Shown: positions 26,392-35,195, numbered from the stretch's first letter. The stretch is DNA of 64,000 nt from DASPKT01 sp035626475 (GCA_035626475.1 DASPNP010000065.1:42768-106767); one strand, 5' to 3'. The notes: generated from the sequence alone by a model not told the origin. Numbers and translations are program-made.

Positions 26392-27234
26392 ATGAGCACC
26401 GTCACCCGTTTCGCCCCCAGCCCGACCGGCCATCTGCATCTGGGCCATGCCCACTCCGCCCTGTTCGGCTGGCGCGCCGCCCAGGCGCGGGGAGGATCGT
26501 TCCTGCTGCGGATCGAGGACATCGACCCCAACCGCTGCCGGGCCGAGTTCGAGCGCGACCTGAAGGAGGATCTGGCGTGGCTGGGCCTGTCCTGGCCGGA
26601 GCCGGTGCGCCGCCAGTCCGAGCACAGGGAGGACTACAAGGCCGCCCTGGTCCGGCTGGAGGCGATGGGCGCGACCTATCCCTGCTTCTGCTCCCGCAAG
26701 GAGATACAGGAGGAGATCGCCCGCGCCGGCGCCGCCCCGCACGGGCCGGAGGGGCCGCTCTATCCCGGCACCTGCCGGCGCTTGGCTCCGGAGGAACGGG
26801 CCGCGAAGCTGGCCGCCGGGCTGCCCTTCGCCGTCAGGCTGAGCGTGGCGGCGGCCACCGCGCTGACCGGCCGGCTCACCTGGCGCGACCTCGGCGAGGG
26901 CGAGGTCGTTGCGGAGCCGGAACTGATGGGCGACGTGGTGCTGCACCGGCGCGACGCGCCCTCCTCCTACCATCTCTCGGTCGCGGTGGACGATGCGCTG
27001 CAGGGCGTGACGCTGGTGACGCGGGGCCGCGACCTGTTCCACGCCACCCATATCCACCGTCTGCTGCAGGGGCTGCTCGGCCTGCCCGTCCCGGACTGGC
27101 ACCATCACGGGCTGCTGCTGAACGAGCGGGGCGAGCGGCTGGCGAAGCGCGACGGGGCCGCATCGCTGCGCTCCTTGCGCGCCGCCGGAAAGAGCCCGGC
27201 CGAGGTGCGGGCGCTGGCCGGCTTCCCGGATTGA
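26392..27234 (+). CDS. gluQ: Glutamyl-Q tRNA(Asp) synthetase
   Basis: 280 aa from MSTVTRFAPSPTGHLHLGHAHSAL, the class I HIGH-type motif. The KMSKS equivalent is LAKRDGA near the C-terminus. The anticodon-binding domain of true GluRS is absent, which defines YadB/GluQ-RS; a Cys-rich insert (PCFCSRKEI and the following CRR) supplies the zinc site. It attaches glutamate to queuosine in tRNA-Asp. Together with tgt and yhhQ at 55.6-57.6 kb, it shows queuosine use by this organism. Confidence 0.93.
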   Translation: MSTVTRFAPSPTGHLHLGHAHSALFGWRAAQARGGSFLLRIEDIDPNRCRAEFERDLKEDLAWLGLSWPEPVRRQSEHREDYKAALVRLEAMGATYPCFCSRKEIQEEIARAGAAPHGPEGPLYPGTCRRLAPEERAAKLAAGLPFAVRLSVAAATALTGRLTWRDLGEGEVVAEPELMGDVVLHRRDAPSSYHLSVAVDDALQGVTLVTRGRDLFHATHIHRLLQGLLGLPVPDWHHHGLLLNERGERLAKRDGAASLRSLRAAGKSPAEVRALAGFPD

Positions 27235-27317
27235 TGCGCCGCCCGCACCTTCTTGGTCACACCGCATTTTAGCGAATTTTTGCGGATGGGCTGTCACCTT
27301 CGTGGTATGAACCGCGG

Positions 27318-27797
27318 ATGCCCGACACGCCCATGCTCGACCATTACCGGCGCCTCGCCAAGGAGACCACCATCGACGGCAATACCTTGCTGTCGACGGA
27401 TTACTTCAACCATTTCAACGAAGTGATCATGCTCCTCTCGATGCTCGGCGACATGCCGGACATGCTGGAGGACATCCAGGCCTGGCGACCCAAGAGCTAC
27501 CGGCAGCATTTCGAGGAGAGCGGGCTGGCTTTCGCGCCGCTCGCCATCGAGTGCTACGACCATGTCCCGCCCGAGTACCGCGTCCCCTTCGACGCCACCA
27601 TCGACGAGATGACGGCGCTGATCCAGGAAGCGGCGGCGGCGCTGGACGGGCTGAAGGCCGACCCCGACATGCTGGGCTTCACCGCCTCGGACTATTGGCA
27701 GCGGCTGCAGGCCCTGGTCGACCGCGGCAGCGCCATCGTCCATGGCTGCGCCCCCAACGCGTCACTCGACCAGAGCGCGATCGACGATCTGTTCTGA
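27318..27797 (+). CDS. Conserved hypothetical protein, 159 aa
   Basis: 159 aa; a second possible start is Met6 (MLDHYRRLAKETTIDGNTLLSTDYFNHFNEVIMLLSML). It is acidic and mostly helical, without a signal peptide or membrane segment, and has a C-terminal ALVDRGSAIVHGCAPNASLDQSAIDDLF. It is unrelated in sequence to its neighbours. The family has no function I can name. Confidence 0.75.
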   Translation: MPDTPMLDHYRRLAKETTIDGNTLLSTDYFNHFNEVIMLLSMLGDMPDMLEDIQAWRPKSYRQHFEESGLAFAPLAIECYDHVPPEYRVPFDATIDEMTALIQEAAAALDGLKADPDMLGFTASDYWQRLQALVDRGSAIVHGCAPNASLDQSAIDDLF

Positions 27798-27832
27798 GGG
27801 GGGCGGCCGGTCTGAAGGGGCTGGGGCGTGGT

Positions 27833-27942
27833 GCGTCCTTCGACAAGCTCAGGATGAGGAATGGGGGGATGCCAGGCACTCCCCGTTTCCAGACCAGCGG
27901 GAGCAGCAAGAACCCCCTCATGCTGAGCCTGTCGAAGCACGC
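27833..27942. repeat. REP-like palindrome, CTTCGACAAGCTCAG family (inverted copy)
   Basis: Arms at 27833-27858 and 27917-27942. The spacer is the reverse complement of the spacer in the copies at 13479 and 44462. It fills the gap between two convergent genes. Confidence 0.85.
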
Positions 27943-27971
27943 AGGCCCCCAACGCTGCCGACGGCGCCTCT

Positions 27972-28817
27972 TTACCGCCGCAGCCCCTTCACCAAATCCA
28001 GATAGTCCGGGTCGGTCGGACCCAGGTAGCCGTGGCGGATCAGGAAGTCGATGACGACGAGGTTCACGTTGAACTTCCAGTCGTCGGTGGTGCGCACGCT
28101 CTCCATCACCCGCTCCACCGGCCAGAGGAAGAACGCCTCCACCTCGCCGTCGGTGTTGCGGGGGATCACGTCTTCCGGCAGTTCCAGATCGTAGCAGAAG
28201 AGGGTGTCCGGCTTCAGCCCGCGCTCATTCTCCATCAGGTAGGTGACGGCGCCGACCGGGCGGGCGCTCAGGGCTAGTTCGGGAGGCAGGTCGGCCTCTT
28301 CCCGCGCCTCCTTGACCAGGTTCTCCTCCAGCGTCAGCCCGAGCGGCTGGCCGCCGGCCACCAGATTGTCCAGCTTGCCGGGCGCCACGCCGCGGTCGTT
28401 GGCGCGGCGCCCGACCCAGAGGTGCGGCCCGTCGGCGCGGCGGACGATGCCGTTGATGTGCAGGCCGAAGCTGCGGATTCCGAAATAGGGGATCGCCGCC
28501 CGGTCCATCGCCAGCAGCGGCTCGGCGCCCCAGCGCGTCAGCACCGGGTACATCTCGCGCCTGAGCTTGTGGATGGTCCGCTCGGCCACCAGCGTGGCGA
28601 TGGCGTCGCCCACCGCCCTGGTGCGCGCGTCGAAGTCGCCGTGACGGTCCATCACCGCCACGCCTTCCCCGTCCTTCTCGAACGGGTCGCCCAGGCCGAG
28701 CAGGCGCTTCGCGAAGTCGTGCGCCACCCAGCCGACATGCTGCCCCGCCACCCGGAAGGGGCGGTAGCGGCTGAGGTCGTGCGCGTTGCACGCCTCGATG
28801 TGGCGAATGAGGCTCAT
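27972..28817 (-). CDS. DUF4743-Nudix hydrolase
   Basis: 281 aa. The N-terminal DUF4743 region (about 1-115, SLIRHIEACNAHDLSRYRPFRVAGQHVGWV) is followed by a Nudix domain whose box reads GGQPLGLTLEENLVKEAREEADL. This box departs from the consensus (Lys for the usual Arg, Asp for Gly) in the way seen in the plant Nudix20/24-thiamine-pyrophosphokinase-associated group. Plant and yeast relatives hydrolyse damaged thiamin diphosphates. This assignment is by resemblance. Confidence 0.85.
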   Translation of the reverse strand: MSLIRHIEACNAHDLSRYRPFRVAGQHVGWVAHDFAKRLLGLGDPFEKDGEGVAVMDRHGDFDARTRAVGDAIATLVAERTIHKLRREMYPVLTRWGAEPLLAMDRAAIPYFGIRSFGLHINGIVRRADGPHLWVGRRANDRGVAPGKLDNLVAGGQPLGLTLEENLVKEAREEADLPPELALSARPVGAVTYLMENERGLKPDTLFCYDLELPEDVIPRNTDGEVEAFFLWPVERVMESVRTTDDWKFNVNLVVIDFLIRHGYLGPTDPDYLDLVKGLRR

Positions 28818-28957
28818 GCGCCGACAGGTGTACCGGCACGGACGGGCGGGCGCAACCCACCCGCCCGTGTAATCCGGCCGCGCCCTGGCACCAACCCCTC
28901 CTTCCGGCGTTAAGAGTCGGACCCCCGTCCAGCACCCGCCCGGAGGAGTGCCCGTCC

Positions 28958-30373
28958 ATGTCCCTCAATCCCGCCCGCCGCCTCCAGAATCTGCGGACGC
29001 ATCTGAAGGCGGAGAACCCGGACATCGTGGGGCTGGTCGACGCCTATGCCCGCATGGACAAGATCCTGCGGCGCATGCGGCTGCTGGACAAGCAGGAGAC
29101 GCTGACTTCGCGCATCGGCTGGTGGCCGGTGGTCTCGGCCGTGGGGCTCTATTCCGCCGGCAAGTCGACCTTCCTGAACGACCTGCTGGGCATGACGGTG
29201 CAGCGGACCGGCAACCAGGCGGTGGACGACAAGTTCACCGTCATCTGCCATGGCACCGAGCTGCGCGACCTGCCCGGCACGGCGCTGGACGTCGACCCGC
29301 GCTTTCCCTTCCATGCCATGGGCGACGAGATCGACAAGGTCGCCCCGGGCGAGGGCAAGATGGTCGACCGCTACCTGGCCCTGAAGACCGTGCCGTCGGA
29401 CATGCTGCGCGGCATGATCCTGGTGGACAGCCCGGGCTTCGACAGCGACGAGTACCGCCACGCCACGCTGCGGCTGATCGACCACATCCTGGACCTCTCG
29501 GACCTGACGCTGGTCATGTTCGACGCCCGCAAGCCCGAGCCGGGCGTGATGCGCGACACGCTGGACAAGCTGGTGGCGCGGGTGAAGGACCGGGCGGACG
29601 TCAACAAGTTCCTGTTCATCCTGAACCAGATCGACGCCACCGCCCGCGAGGACAATCTGGAGGAGGTGGTCGGCGCCTGGCAGCGGGCGCTCGCCGGCGT
29701 CGGCATCTCCGGCGGTCGCTTCTACACGGTCTACAGCGAGCGCGCCGCCGACGGCTCCACCATGATCCAGCCGCGCCTGCAGGAGATCCGGGCGCGCGAC
29801 ATGGCGGAGATCCGCCAGCGCATCGACGAGGTGTCGTCGACCCGCGGCTACCGCGTCGCCAACGGGCTTGAGGCGGTCGCCAAGGAGGTGCGGGAGGAGG
29901 CGGTGCCGATGATCACGGCGCAGCTCACCCGCTGGCGCCGGGTGGTCAACCGCATCACGCTGGGCGTGCTGGTCACGCTGCTGATCCTGACGGTGGCGCT
30001 GGCCGGGCTGGTGCTGGGCGACCCGACGGCGCTGCTGGCCCTGCCGCAGGAGGTGGGCTGGACGGTACTGGGCACGCTGGTGGTGCTGACGCTGGCGGCG
30101 CGCTTCTTCTCCGGCCGGGCGGTGGCCCGGCGCTACGCCCGCGAGCTGCCGGAGAAGCTGGGCGGCTTCCAGCTGACGGTGCGCCGGGCCTTCCTGAAGG
30201 CGACCGAGGCGCCGCTGTTCCTGCTGCGCGGCCGGCCGGTCGGCTGGTCGCGGGGCGTGGCGCGCAAGATCGACCAGATCCGCGAGACCGTCGCCGCCGA
30301 GGTCCGCCGCCTCAACGACCGCTGGGCGAGACCTGGCCTTGCCGGCGCGCCGGCGAAGCGGGACGCGGCTTGA
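28958..30373 (+). CDS. Dynamin-like GTPase with two C-terminal membrane helices
   Basis: 471 aa. The GTPase domain has a P-loop GLYSAGKST (63-71), switch-I Thr94, G3 DSPGF (157-161) and G4 NQID (223-226). The G4 is a non-canonical TKxD, as in dynamin/EHD-type proteins. Helical segments follow, then two adjacent transmembrane helices at about 329-375 and a basic amphipathic C-terminal tail. Bacterial dynamin-like proteins remodel or stabilise membranes. It is likely anchored to the inner membrane with the GTPase in the cytoplasm. The RelE/ParE toxin-antitoxin pair begins 33 bp downstream. Confidence 0.85.
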   Translation: MSLNPARRLQNLRTHLKAENPDIVGLVDAYARMDKILRRMRLLDKQETLTSRIGWWPVVSAVGLYSAGKSTFLNDLLGMTVQRTGNQAVDDKFTVICHGTELRDLPGTALDVDPRFPFHAMGDEIDKVAPGEGKMVDRYLALKTVPSDMLRGMILVDSPGFDSDEYRHATLRLIDHILDLSDLTLVMFDARKPEPGVMRDTLDKLVARVKDRADVNKFLFILNQIDATAREDNLEEVVGAWQRALAGVGISGGRFYTVYSERAADGSTMIQPRLQEIRARDMAEIRQRIDEVSSTRGYRVANGLEAVAKEVREEAVPMITAQLTRWRRVVNRITLGVLVTLLILTVALAGLVLGDPTALLALPQEVGWTVLGTLVVLTLAARFFSGRAVARRYARELPEKLGGFQLTVRRAFLKATEAPLFLLRGRPVGWSRGVARKIDQIRETVAAEVRRLNDRWARPGLAGAPAKRDAA

Positions 30374-30405
30374 ACGGGCAGGCGCGGGGGCATAGAGTCG
30401 GGGAC

Positions 30406-30579
30406 ATGACCAAGCCCTTCGACATCTTCGGCCCCGCCTCCCCCGAGGAGGAAGCCCGCGCCGACGCCGAGGCCGAGGCCGACATCGCCGCCGGCCGCGT
30501 GGTGCCGCATGAGGACGTGCGGAAGTGGCTGCTGTCCTGGGGACAGCCTGACGAACTGCCGCCGCCGACGTGCAAGTAG
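30406..30579 (+). CDS. Antitoxin of a RelE/ParE-type toxin-antitoxin pair
   Basis: 57 aa from MTKPFDIFGPASPEEEARADAEAEADIAAG. It is an acidic helical protein with the segment GRVVPHEDVRKWLLSWG, which is characteristic of small antitoxins paired with ParE/RelE toxins. The stop lies 10 bases inside the toxin gene. The in-frame ATG at 30370 overlaps the upstream stop and is less likely. Confidence 0.8.
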   Translation: MTKPFDIFGPASPEEEARADAEAEADIAAGRVVPHEDVRKWLLSWGQPDELPPPTCK

Positions 30580-30839
30580 TCTGGTCGAAGGCGGCCATCG
30601 CCGATCTTCGGGGTATCCGCGCCTATATCGGCCAGTTCAATCCCTTTGCCGCGCGTGACATGGCGGTGCGGCTGGTGGAAGCGGGGGACAGCCTCGGATA
30701 TTTCCCGCATAGGGGCCGAATCATTGCCCCCAATATCCGCGAGTTGACAGTCGTCCATCCCTACATCATCCGCTACCGCATCACCGCCGAGGCGGTTTTC
30801 GTGCTGCGGGTCCGTCACGGCATGCGCCACGGAGATTGA
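30570..30839 (+). CDS. RelE/ParE family toxin
   Basis: 89 aa with a GTG start that overlaps the antitoxin by 10 bases. The fold signature is clear: VVWSKAAIADLRGIRAYIGQFNPFAARDMAVRLVEAGDSLGYFPHRGRIIAPNIRELTVVHPYIIRYRITAEAVFVLRVRHGMR. ParE poisons gyrase and RelE cleaves mRNA on the ribosome; the C-terminal RVRHGMR does not settle which applies. Confidence 0.9.
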   Translation: MQVVWSKAAIADLRGIRAYIGQFNPFAARDMAVRLVEAGDSLGYFPHRGRIIAPNIRELTVVHPYIIRYRITAEAVFVLRVRHGMRHGD

Positions 30840-30889
30840 GCCGGACGGCGCTCCTGCTTTCTGGGCTGAACGGGGCGGATAACCGCGAC

Positions 30890-31031
30890 CGTCATCCCCG
30901 CGGAGGCGGGGACCCAGCTAATGTGCTTGCTATCCGGCCGTCGACAGGGGTGCGAAGGGCGACGTTGCCGCTCATCGCTCCAGTTCCGGTGCTAAGGGAA
31001 TAACTGGGTCCCCGCCTCCGCGGGGATGACG
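30890..31031. repeat. Perfect 28-bp inverted repeat pair
   Basis: Arms at 30890-30917 and 31004-31031 match 28 of 28 (CGTCATCCCCGCGGAGGCGG and following). The 86-bp spacer has no ORF. Each arm is itself a short palindrome. It resembles the dispersed palindromic repeats common in GC-rich Proteobacteria and lies between the toxin gene and the TetR gene. Confidence 0.9.
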
Positions 31032-31046
31032 ATCATAACCACGCGC

Positions 31047-31721
31047 CTAAAGCCCCGCTCCCACCCGGTCCCGCCAGTGCGCCGCCAGCATGCGCGGCAG
31101 CTCGGTCGCGAAGTCCAGGCGCATCATGGCGAAGGCGGGGTCGGCCAAGGCCTCGGCGGCGGCGGGCGGGGGCTCGGCGACCTGCCACAGGCCCATGACC
31201 ACGGCGTAGGAGGCGACGGCGGCCGGAGCGCCGGCGCCCGGAGGCAGGCCGGGCAGGCGCTGTTCCAGGAACGCCCCCAGTTCCGCGAGCTCGCCGGCCA
31301 GGGCCGCCTTGAAGCTCCGCACCGCCGCCTCGGCGCCGCGCCGCTCCAACTGGGCGTGGCTGATCGCGGCCAGCCGCATCAGCACGGGATGTTCGACCGG
31401 ATAGCGGGCCTGCGCCGCCGCCAGGGCCTCCGGCGTCAAGGGGGCTGGCGCGGCGTCCGCTAGGTCGCGCAGCTGCCGCATCCAGCGCACGAAATGCTCG
31501 GACAGCAGGGTGAGGAACATGTCCTCCAGCGAGGCGAAGTAGAGATAGGCCGTGCCCTTGGCGAGGCCCGCGGCCTGGGCGATGGCACCGGCCGAGGGCA
31601 GCTCGCCCCCGCCCTCGACGAACAGCCGCTCGGCCGTGTCCAGCAGGTGCCGGCGGCGGGCGAGCTTGGCGGCGTCGTTGCGGGCACGCCGGGGCGCTGA
31701 TGTCTCGGGAGGGCTGTCCAT
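31047..31721 (-). CDS. TetR-family regulator of the molybdenum hydroxylase operon
   Basis: 224 aa from MDSPPETSAPRRARND. A longer in-frame start at 31775 would lie inside the palindromic operator and is rejected. The N-terminal helix-turn-helix is at about 22-68 (RRHLLDTAERLFVEGGGELPSAGAIAQAAGLAKGTAYLYFASLEDMFLTLL). The C-terminal ligand domain is Ala/Leu rich. It is divergent from the two-subunit oxidoreductase at 31838, which it most likely represses. Confidence 0.9.
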   Translation of the reverse strand: MDSPPETSAPRRARNDAAKLARRRHLLDTAERLFVEGGGELPSAGAIAQAAGLAKGTAYLYFASLEDMFLTLLSEHFVRWMRQLRDLADAAPAPLTPEALAAAQARYPVEHPVLMRLAAISHAQLERRGAEAAVRSFKAALAGELAELGAFLEQRLPGLPPGAGAPAAVASYAVVMGLWQVAEPPPAAAEALADPAFAMMRLDFATELPRMLAAHWRDRVGAGL

Positions 31722-31757
31722 CGTCTCTCGGCCGGTCGCGTCGGTCGGCGCCCATGT

Positions 31758-31778
31758 TAAATGACCACCGGTCATTTA
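31758..31778. promoter_or_regulatory. TetR-type palindromic operator
   Basis: TAAATGACC-ACC-GGTCATTTA is a perfect 9-bp inverted repeat between the divergent TetR gene and the oxidoreductase operon. It fits autorepression and control of both genes. Confidence 0.75.
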
Positions 31779-31837
31779 TCCATTGCCACGCCGCTTGTCC
31801 CGCGCCATCATGGCCGCGCCAGCCAGGGAGGGGAAGC

Positions 31838-32287
31838 ATGGTCAGTCTCACCGTCAACGGGGTCGAGCACCGGGTCGAGGTCGAGGAGGACATGCCGCTC
31901 CTCTGGGTGCTGCGCGACGTGCTGAACATGACCGGCACCAAATATGGCTGCGGGGTCGCGGCGTGCGGCGCCTGCACCGTCATGGTGGACGGCAAGGCGG
32001 AACGCTCCTGCGCCCTGCCCGTCGGCGCCGTCTCCGGCAAGGTGACGACCATCGAGGGGCTGTCGGCAGACCGCTCGCACCCCGTGCAGAAGGCCTGGTT
32101 GGCGGAGCAGGTGCCGCAATGCGGCTACTGCCAGTCCGGCATGATCATGGCCGTGTCGGCGCTGCTGGAGAGCAACCCGAGGCCGACCGACGCCGACATA
32201 GACGCGGCCCTGACCAACATCTGCCGCTGCGGCACCTATCCGCGCATCCGCCAGGCCATCCACAAGGCGGTGGAGGTGCGGTCGTGA
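31838..32287 (+). CDS. (2Fe-2S) subunit of a xanthine-dehydrogenase-family molybdenum hydroxylase
   Basis: 149 aa with a GGGAGGGGAAG ribosome-binding site. The plant-type [2Fe-2S] cluster is CGVAACGACTVMVDG plus the upstream Cys context, and the second cluster is CGYCQSGMIMAVSALL and ICRCGTY. This size and arrangement match IorA/CoxS-like small subunits. It transfers electrons from the Mo centre in the partner subunit. It overlaps the next gene by 4 bases (GTGA). Confidence 0.92.
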   Translation: MVSLTVNGVEHRVEVEEDMPLLWVLRDVLNMTGTKYGCGVAACGACTVMVDGKAERSCALPVGAVSGKVTTIEGLSADRSHPVQKAWLAEQVPQCGYCQSGMIMAVSALLESNPRPTDADIDAALTNICRCGTYPRIRQAIHKAVEVRS

Positions 32288-34524
32288 GCGCGCCCCAGAT
32301 GCCCAGCCGCCGCCAGTTCCTGGTCGCCACCGGCGCCGCCGGCCTGCTGGTCGGCTTCGGCCTGCCCGGGCGTGCCGGCGCTCAAGCTCCCGCCGCCGTT
32401 CCGCAAGGCCCCGCCCAACTGAACGGCTGGGTGCTGGTGGCGCCGGACGGGCAGGTCACCATTCGCTGCGGCCGCGCCGAGATGGGGCAGGGCGTCTTCA
32501 CCGGCCTCGCCACGCTGGTGGCGGAGGAGCTGGGCTGCGACTGGCGCCGGCTGACGGTGGAGACCGGCCCGCCCGACGCGCTGTTCAAGAACATCGCCGG
32601 CGGCAAGAACATCCTGGCGCCGAACCATCTGCTGCCCCGCGAGGGCGGCGGCTTCGCCGACTGGGTGCTGACCGGCGTCGCCACGCTCGCCACCGAGCAG
32701 TTCACCGGCGGCTCCACCTCCATATCCGACGGGTTCGTCAGGGCGCGCGAGGCCGGCGCCGTCGCGCGCCACATGCTGGTGCAGGCGGCGGCGCGGGACT
32801 GGGCGGTGGCCGCCAAGGACTGCACGGTGGAGAAGGGCCGCGTGCTGCACGCCGCCAGCGGCCGCTCCGCCGATTTCGGGCAGCTCGCGGCCCGCGCCCA
32901 GGGGATCGAGCCGCCGGACGAGGTGGCGCTGAAGCCGCGCGCCGACTGGACTCTCATCGGCACCTCGCCGCCGCGCCTGGATCTGCCGGGCAAGGTCGAC
33001 GGCAGCGCCGCCTTCGCGCTGGACATCCGCCGGCCGGGCATGCTGTTCGCGGCCGTCGCCAACGCGCCGACGCTGGGCGGATCGCTGCGGGCGCTGAACG
33101 CCGAGGAGGCGCTGAAGCTGCCGGGCGTGGTGGCGGTCCGGACGGTGCCGGGCGGCATCGCCGCGGTGGCCGACAACAGCTGGCGGGCCCTGCGGGCGCT
33201 GGCGGCGGTGAAGGCCGACTGGGATGCCGGCCCGCATGCCGGCTTCGACAGCGCCGCCGTCACCCGGGCGCTGGCCGCGGCCCTGGACCAGGAGACGGAC
33301 ACCGCCTTCGAGACCGGCGACGGCGCCGCGGCGCTGGAGGGCGCGCAGCGCAGGCTCCAGGCCGAGTACAGCCTGCCCTATCTCGCCCACGCCACCATGG
33401 AGCCGCAGACCTGCACCGCCGAGGTTACGGGGGCGGGCGTGCAGGTCTGGGCGCCCACCCAGGCGCAGACCCGCGCCGTCAAGGCGGCGGCGGACGCGGC
33501 TAGCGTGTCGGCCTCCGACGTGACGCTGCACACCACCCTGCTGGGCGGCGGCTTCGGCCGTCGCGGCGAGGTGGACTTCATCGTGCAGGCGGTGACGCTT
33601 GCGAAGGAGTTGGGCCGCCCGGTGCAGGTGGTCTGGTCGCGCGAGGAGGACATGCGCCACGATTTCTACCGGCCGGCGACGCTGGCACGGGCGGAAGGGG
33701 CGCTGGACGGCGACGGCATGCCGCTCGCCTGGCGCCAGCGGCTGGCGGGGCAGAGCATCATGGCCCGGGTCTTCCCGCCCTCCACCCTGATGGGCACCGA
33801 CCCGACCATGATCGAGGGCGCGGCGCACCTGCCCTATGCCGTGCCGCACCAGGCGGTGGAGGTCGCCGCGGTCGACCTGCCGGTGCCGGTCGGCCCCTGG
33901 CGTGCCGTCGGCCATTCGCAGAACGCCTTCATCTCCGAGTGCTTCCTGGACGAGATGGCGGCGGCCGGCGGCCACGACCCGCTGGAGTACCGCCGCCGCC
34001 TGCTGAAGGATCATCCCCGCCTGCTGGCGGTCCTGAACCTCGCCGCGGAGAAGGCCGGCTGGGGCACGCCGCTGCCCGCGGGCCGGGGACGCGGCATCGC
34101 CTTCCATGTCAGCTTCGGCACGGCGGTCGCCCAGGTGGCGGAGGTGACGGTGGGTCCCGAGGGCGCGCTGAAGGTTGACCGGGTCGTCGCGGCCGTGGAC
34201 TGCGGCACGGTGGTGAACCCGTCCATCGTCGAGGCGCAGGTGCAGGGCGCCATCGCCTACGCGCTCTCCGCCGCGCTGTTCGGCCGGATCAGCGTCGCCG
34301 GCGGCGCCGTCGAGCAGGGCAACTTCCCGGACTATGAGATGATCCGCATCCGGCACATGCCGGCCGTGGAGGTCCATGTCGTGCCCAGCACCGCCCCGCC
34401 CGCCGGCATCGGCGAGCCTGGCCTGCCGCCGCTGGCCCCGGCGGTCGCCAACGCCATCTTCGCCGCCACGGGCAAGCGCGTGCGCTCGCTGCCGCTGGTG
34501 GAGCAGGGGTTCACGGTGGCTTAG
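32284..34524 (+). CDS. Molybdopterin-binding subunit, isoquinoline-1-oxidoreductase-beta-like
   Basis: 746 aa from a GTG overlapping the small-subunit stop. It begins with a twin-arginine signal (PSRRQFLVATGAAGLLVGF), so the complex is exported folded to the periplasm. The Mo-cofactor domains include TIRCGRAEMGQGVFTGLATLVAEEL, LGGGFGRRGEVDF and, near the C-terminus, GIGEPGLPPLAPAVANAIFAATGKRVRSLP with the catalytic Glu. This domain layout is that of IorB and periplasmic aldehyde oxidases that lack a FAD subunit. No cytochrome partner is adjacent. The substrate is unknown. Confidence 0.9.
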   Translation: MSAPQMPSRRQFLVATGAAGLLVGFGLPGRAGAQAPAAVPQGPAQLNGWVLVAPDGQVTIRCGRAEMGQGVFTGLATLVAEELGCDWRRLTVETGPPDALFKNIAGGKNILAPNHLLPREGGGFADWVLTGVATLATEQFTGGSTSISDGFVRAREAGAVARHMLVQAAARDWAVAAKDCTVEKGRVLHAASGRSADFGQLAARAQGIEPPDEVALKPRADWTLIGTSPPRLDLPGKVDGSAAFALDIRRPGMLFAAVANAPTLGGSLRALNAEEALKLPGVVAVRTVPGGIAAVADNSWRALRALAAVKADWDAGPHAGFDSAAVTRALAAALDQETDTAFETGDGAAALEGAQRRLQAEYSLPYLAHATMEPQTCTAEVTGAGVQVWAPTQAQTRAVKAAADAASVSASDVTLHTTLLGGGFGRRGEVDFIVQAVTLAKELGRPVQVVWSREEDMRHDFYRPATLARAEGALDGDGMPLAWRQRLAGQSIMARVFPPSTLMGTDPTMIEGAAHLPYAVPHQAVEVAAVDLPVPVGPWRAVGHSQNAFISECFLDEMAAAGGHDPLEYRRRLLKDHPRLLAVLNLAAEKAGWGTPLPAGRGRGIAFHVSFGTAVAQVAEVTVGPEGALKVDRVVAAVDCGTVVNPSIVEAQVQGAIAYALSAALFGRISVAGGAVEQGNFPDYEMIRIRHMPAVEVHVVPSTAPPAGIGEPGLPPLAPAVANAIFAATGKRVRSLPLVEQGFTVA

Positions 34525-34725
34525 CATCCCTCGCCCCTTGCGGGAGAGGGATGGGCCCCATTGCATCAGCAATGGGAGGGTGAGGGGTCGGACGCCGCAG
34601 GCGGACGTTCTCACCGCATATCGCGGGCACGCCCGTCGAGAAGGCCCAGCCTGCGGCTGGTCCACCCCTCATCCTCCCCAAGCAGGCTTGGGGCCCCATC
34701 CTTCTCCCGCAAGGGGAGAAGGATG
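34525..34725. repeat. 200-bp composite palindromic element, copy 1
   Basis: The ends are CCCTCGCCCCTTGCGGGAGAG and its inverted relative TCTCCCGCAAGGGGAGAAGG. Inside are a short hairpin, GGGAGGGTGAGGGGTCGG, and a GCCGCAGGCGGACGTTCTC motif. The same order of parts recurs at 48123-48322 and 50743-50937. It may form terminators for flanking genes. Confidence 0.8.
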
Positions 34726-34732
34726 AAGAGCG

Positions 34733-35140
34733 TCACCCCGGCCTGCCCGCCGCTGCGGCCTTCTCGTCGCGCAGGCGGATCGCCAGCTCCTTGGCGATGT
34801 CGCGGATACGCAGGGCGGCTTCGGCGATGCGCTTACGGTCGTCGGGCTTCACCTTGCGGTGGGCGGTGCCGGAGATGTCCAGGATGGTCCGCGCCTGGGT
34901 CAGGATCGCCTCGGCCTTCGTGGCCGCGTCGGCGTCGCGCGGGCGCTGCTGGGCCCAGCTGCGGCAGCCCTCCGCCAGCGGTGGCACCTCGTGCATGCGG
35001 ACGAAGCCGACGATGCCACAGGACTGCACGATGTTTCGCACCACCCGCCGGTCCTCGTCGGACAGGGTGTTGCCGCCCTGCTGCGCCAGGGAGGGCGGGG
35101 CGGCGAGGATCAGCAGCAGGAGGGCGGCGGTGCGGCGCAT
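34733..35140 (-). CDS. Small exported hypothetical protein
   Basis: 135 aa from MRRTAALLLLILAAPPSLAQ, a clean Sec signal peptide with a likely AQ cleavage site. The mature part is charged and helical with two Cys (VQSCGIVGFVRMHEVPPLAEGCRSW), possibly a disulfide. In-frame sequence further upstream overlaps the neighbouring gene and is not used. The function is not recognised. Confidence 0.7.
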   Translation of the reverse strand: MRRTAALLLLILAAPPSLAQQGGNTLSDEDRRVVRNIVQSCGIVGFVRMHEVPPLAEGCRSWAQQRPRDADAATKAEAILTQARTILDISGTAHRKVKPDDRKRIAEAALRIRDIAKELAIRLRDEKAAAAGRPG

Positions 35141-35195
35141 GGCGCCATCCTGACGCCGCCGCGGGAGCCGCGTCCACCTTCTTGGGACAAAGGGC

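Noticed and set aside
30370..30405. Upstream ATG for the RelE/ParE antitoxin
   Set aside because: It overlaps the end of the dynamin-like gene and lacks a ribosome-binding site, while the ATG at 30406 has GGGGAC in front.
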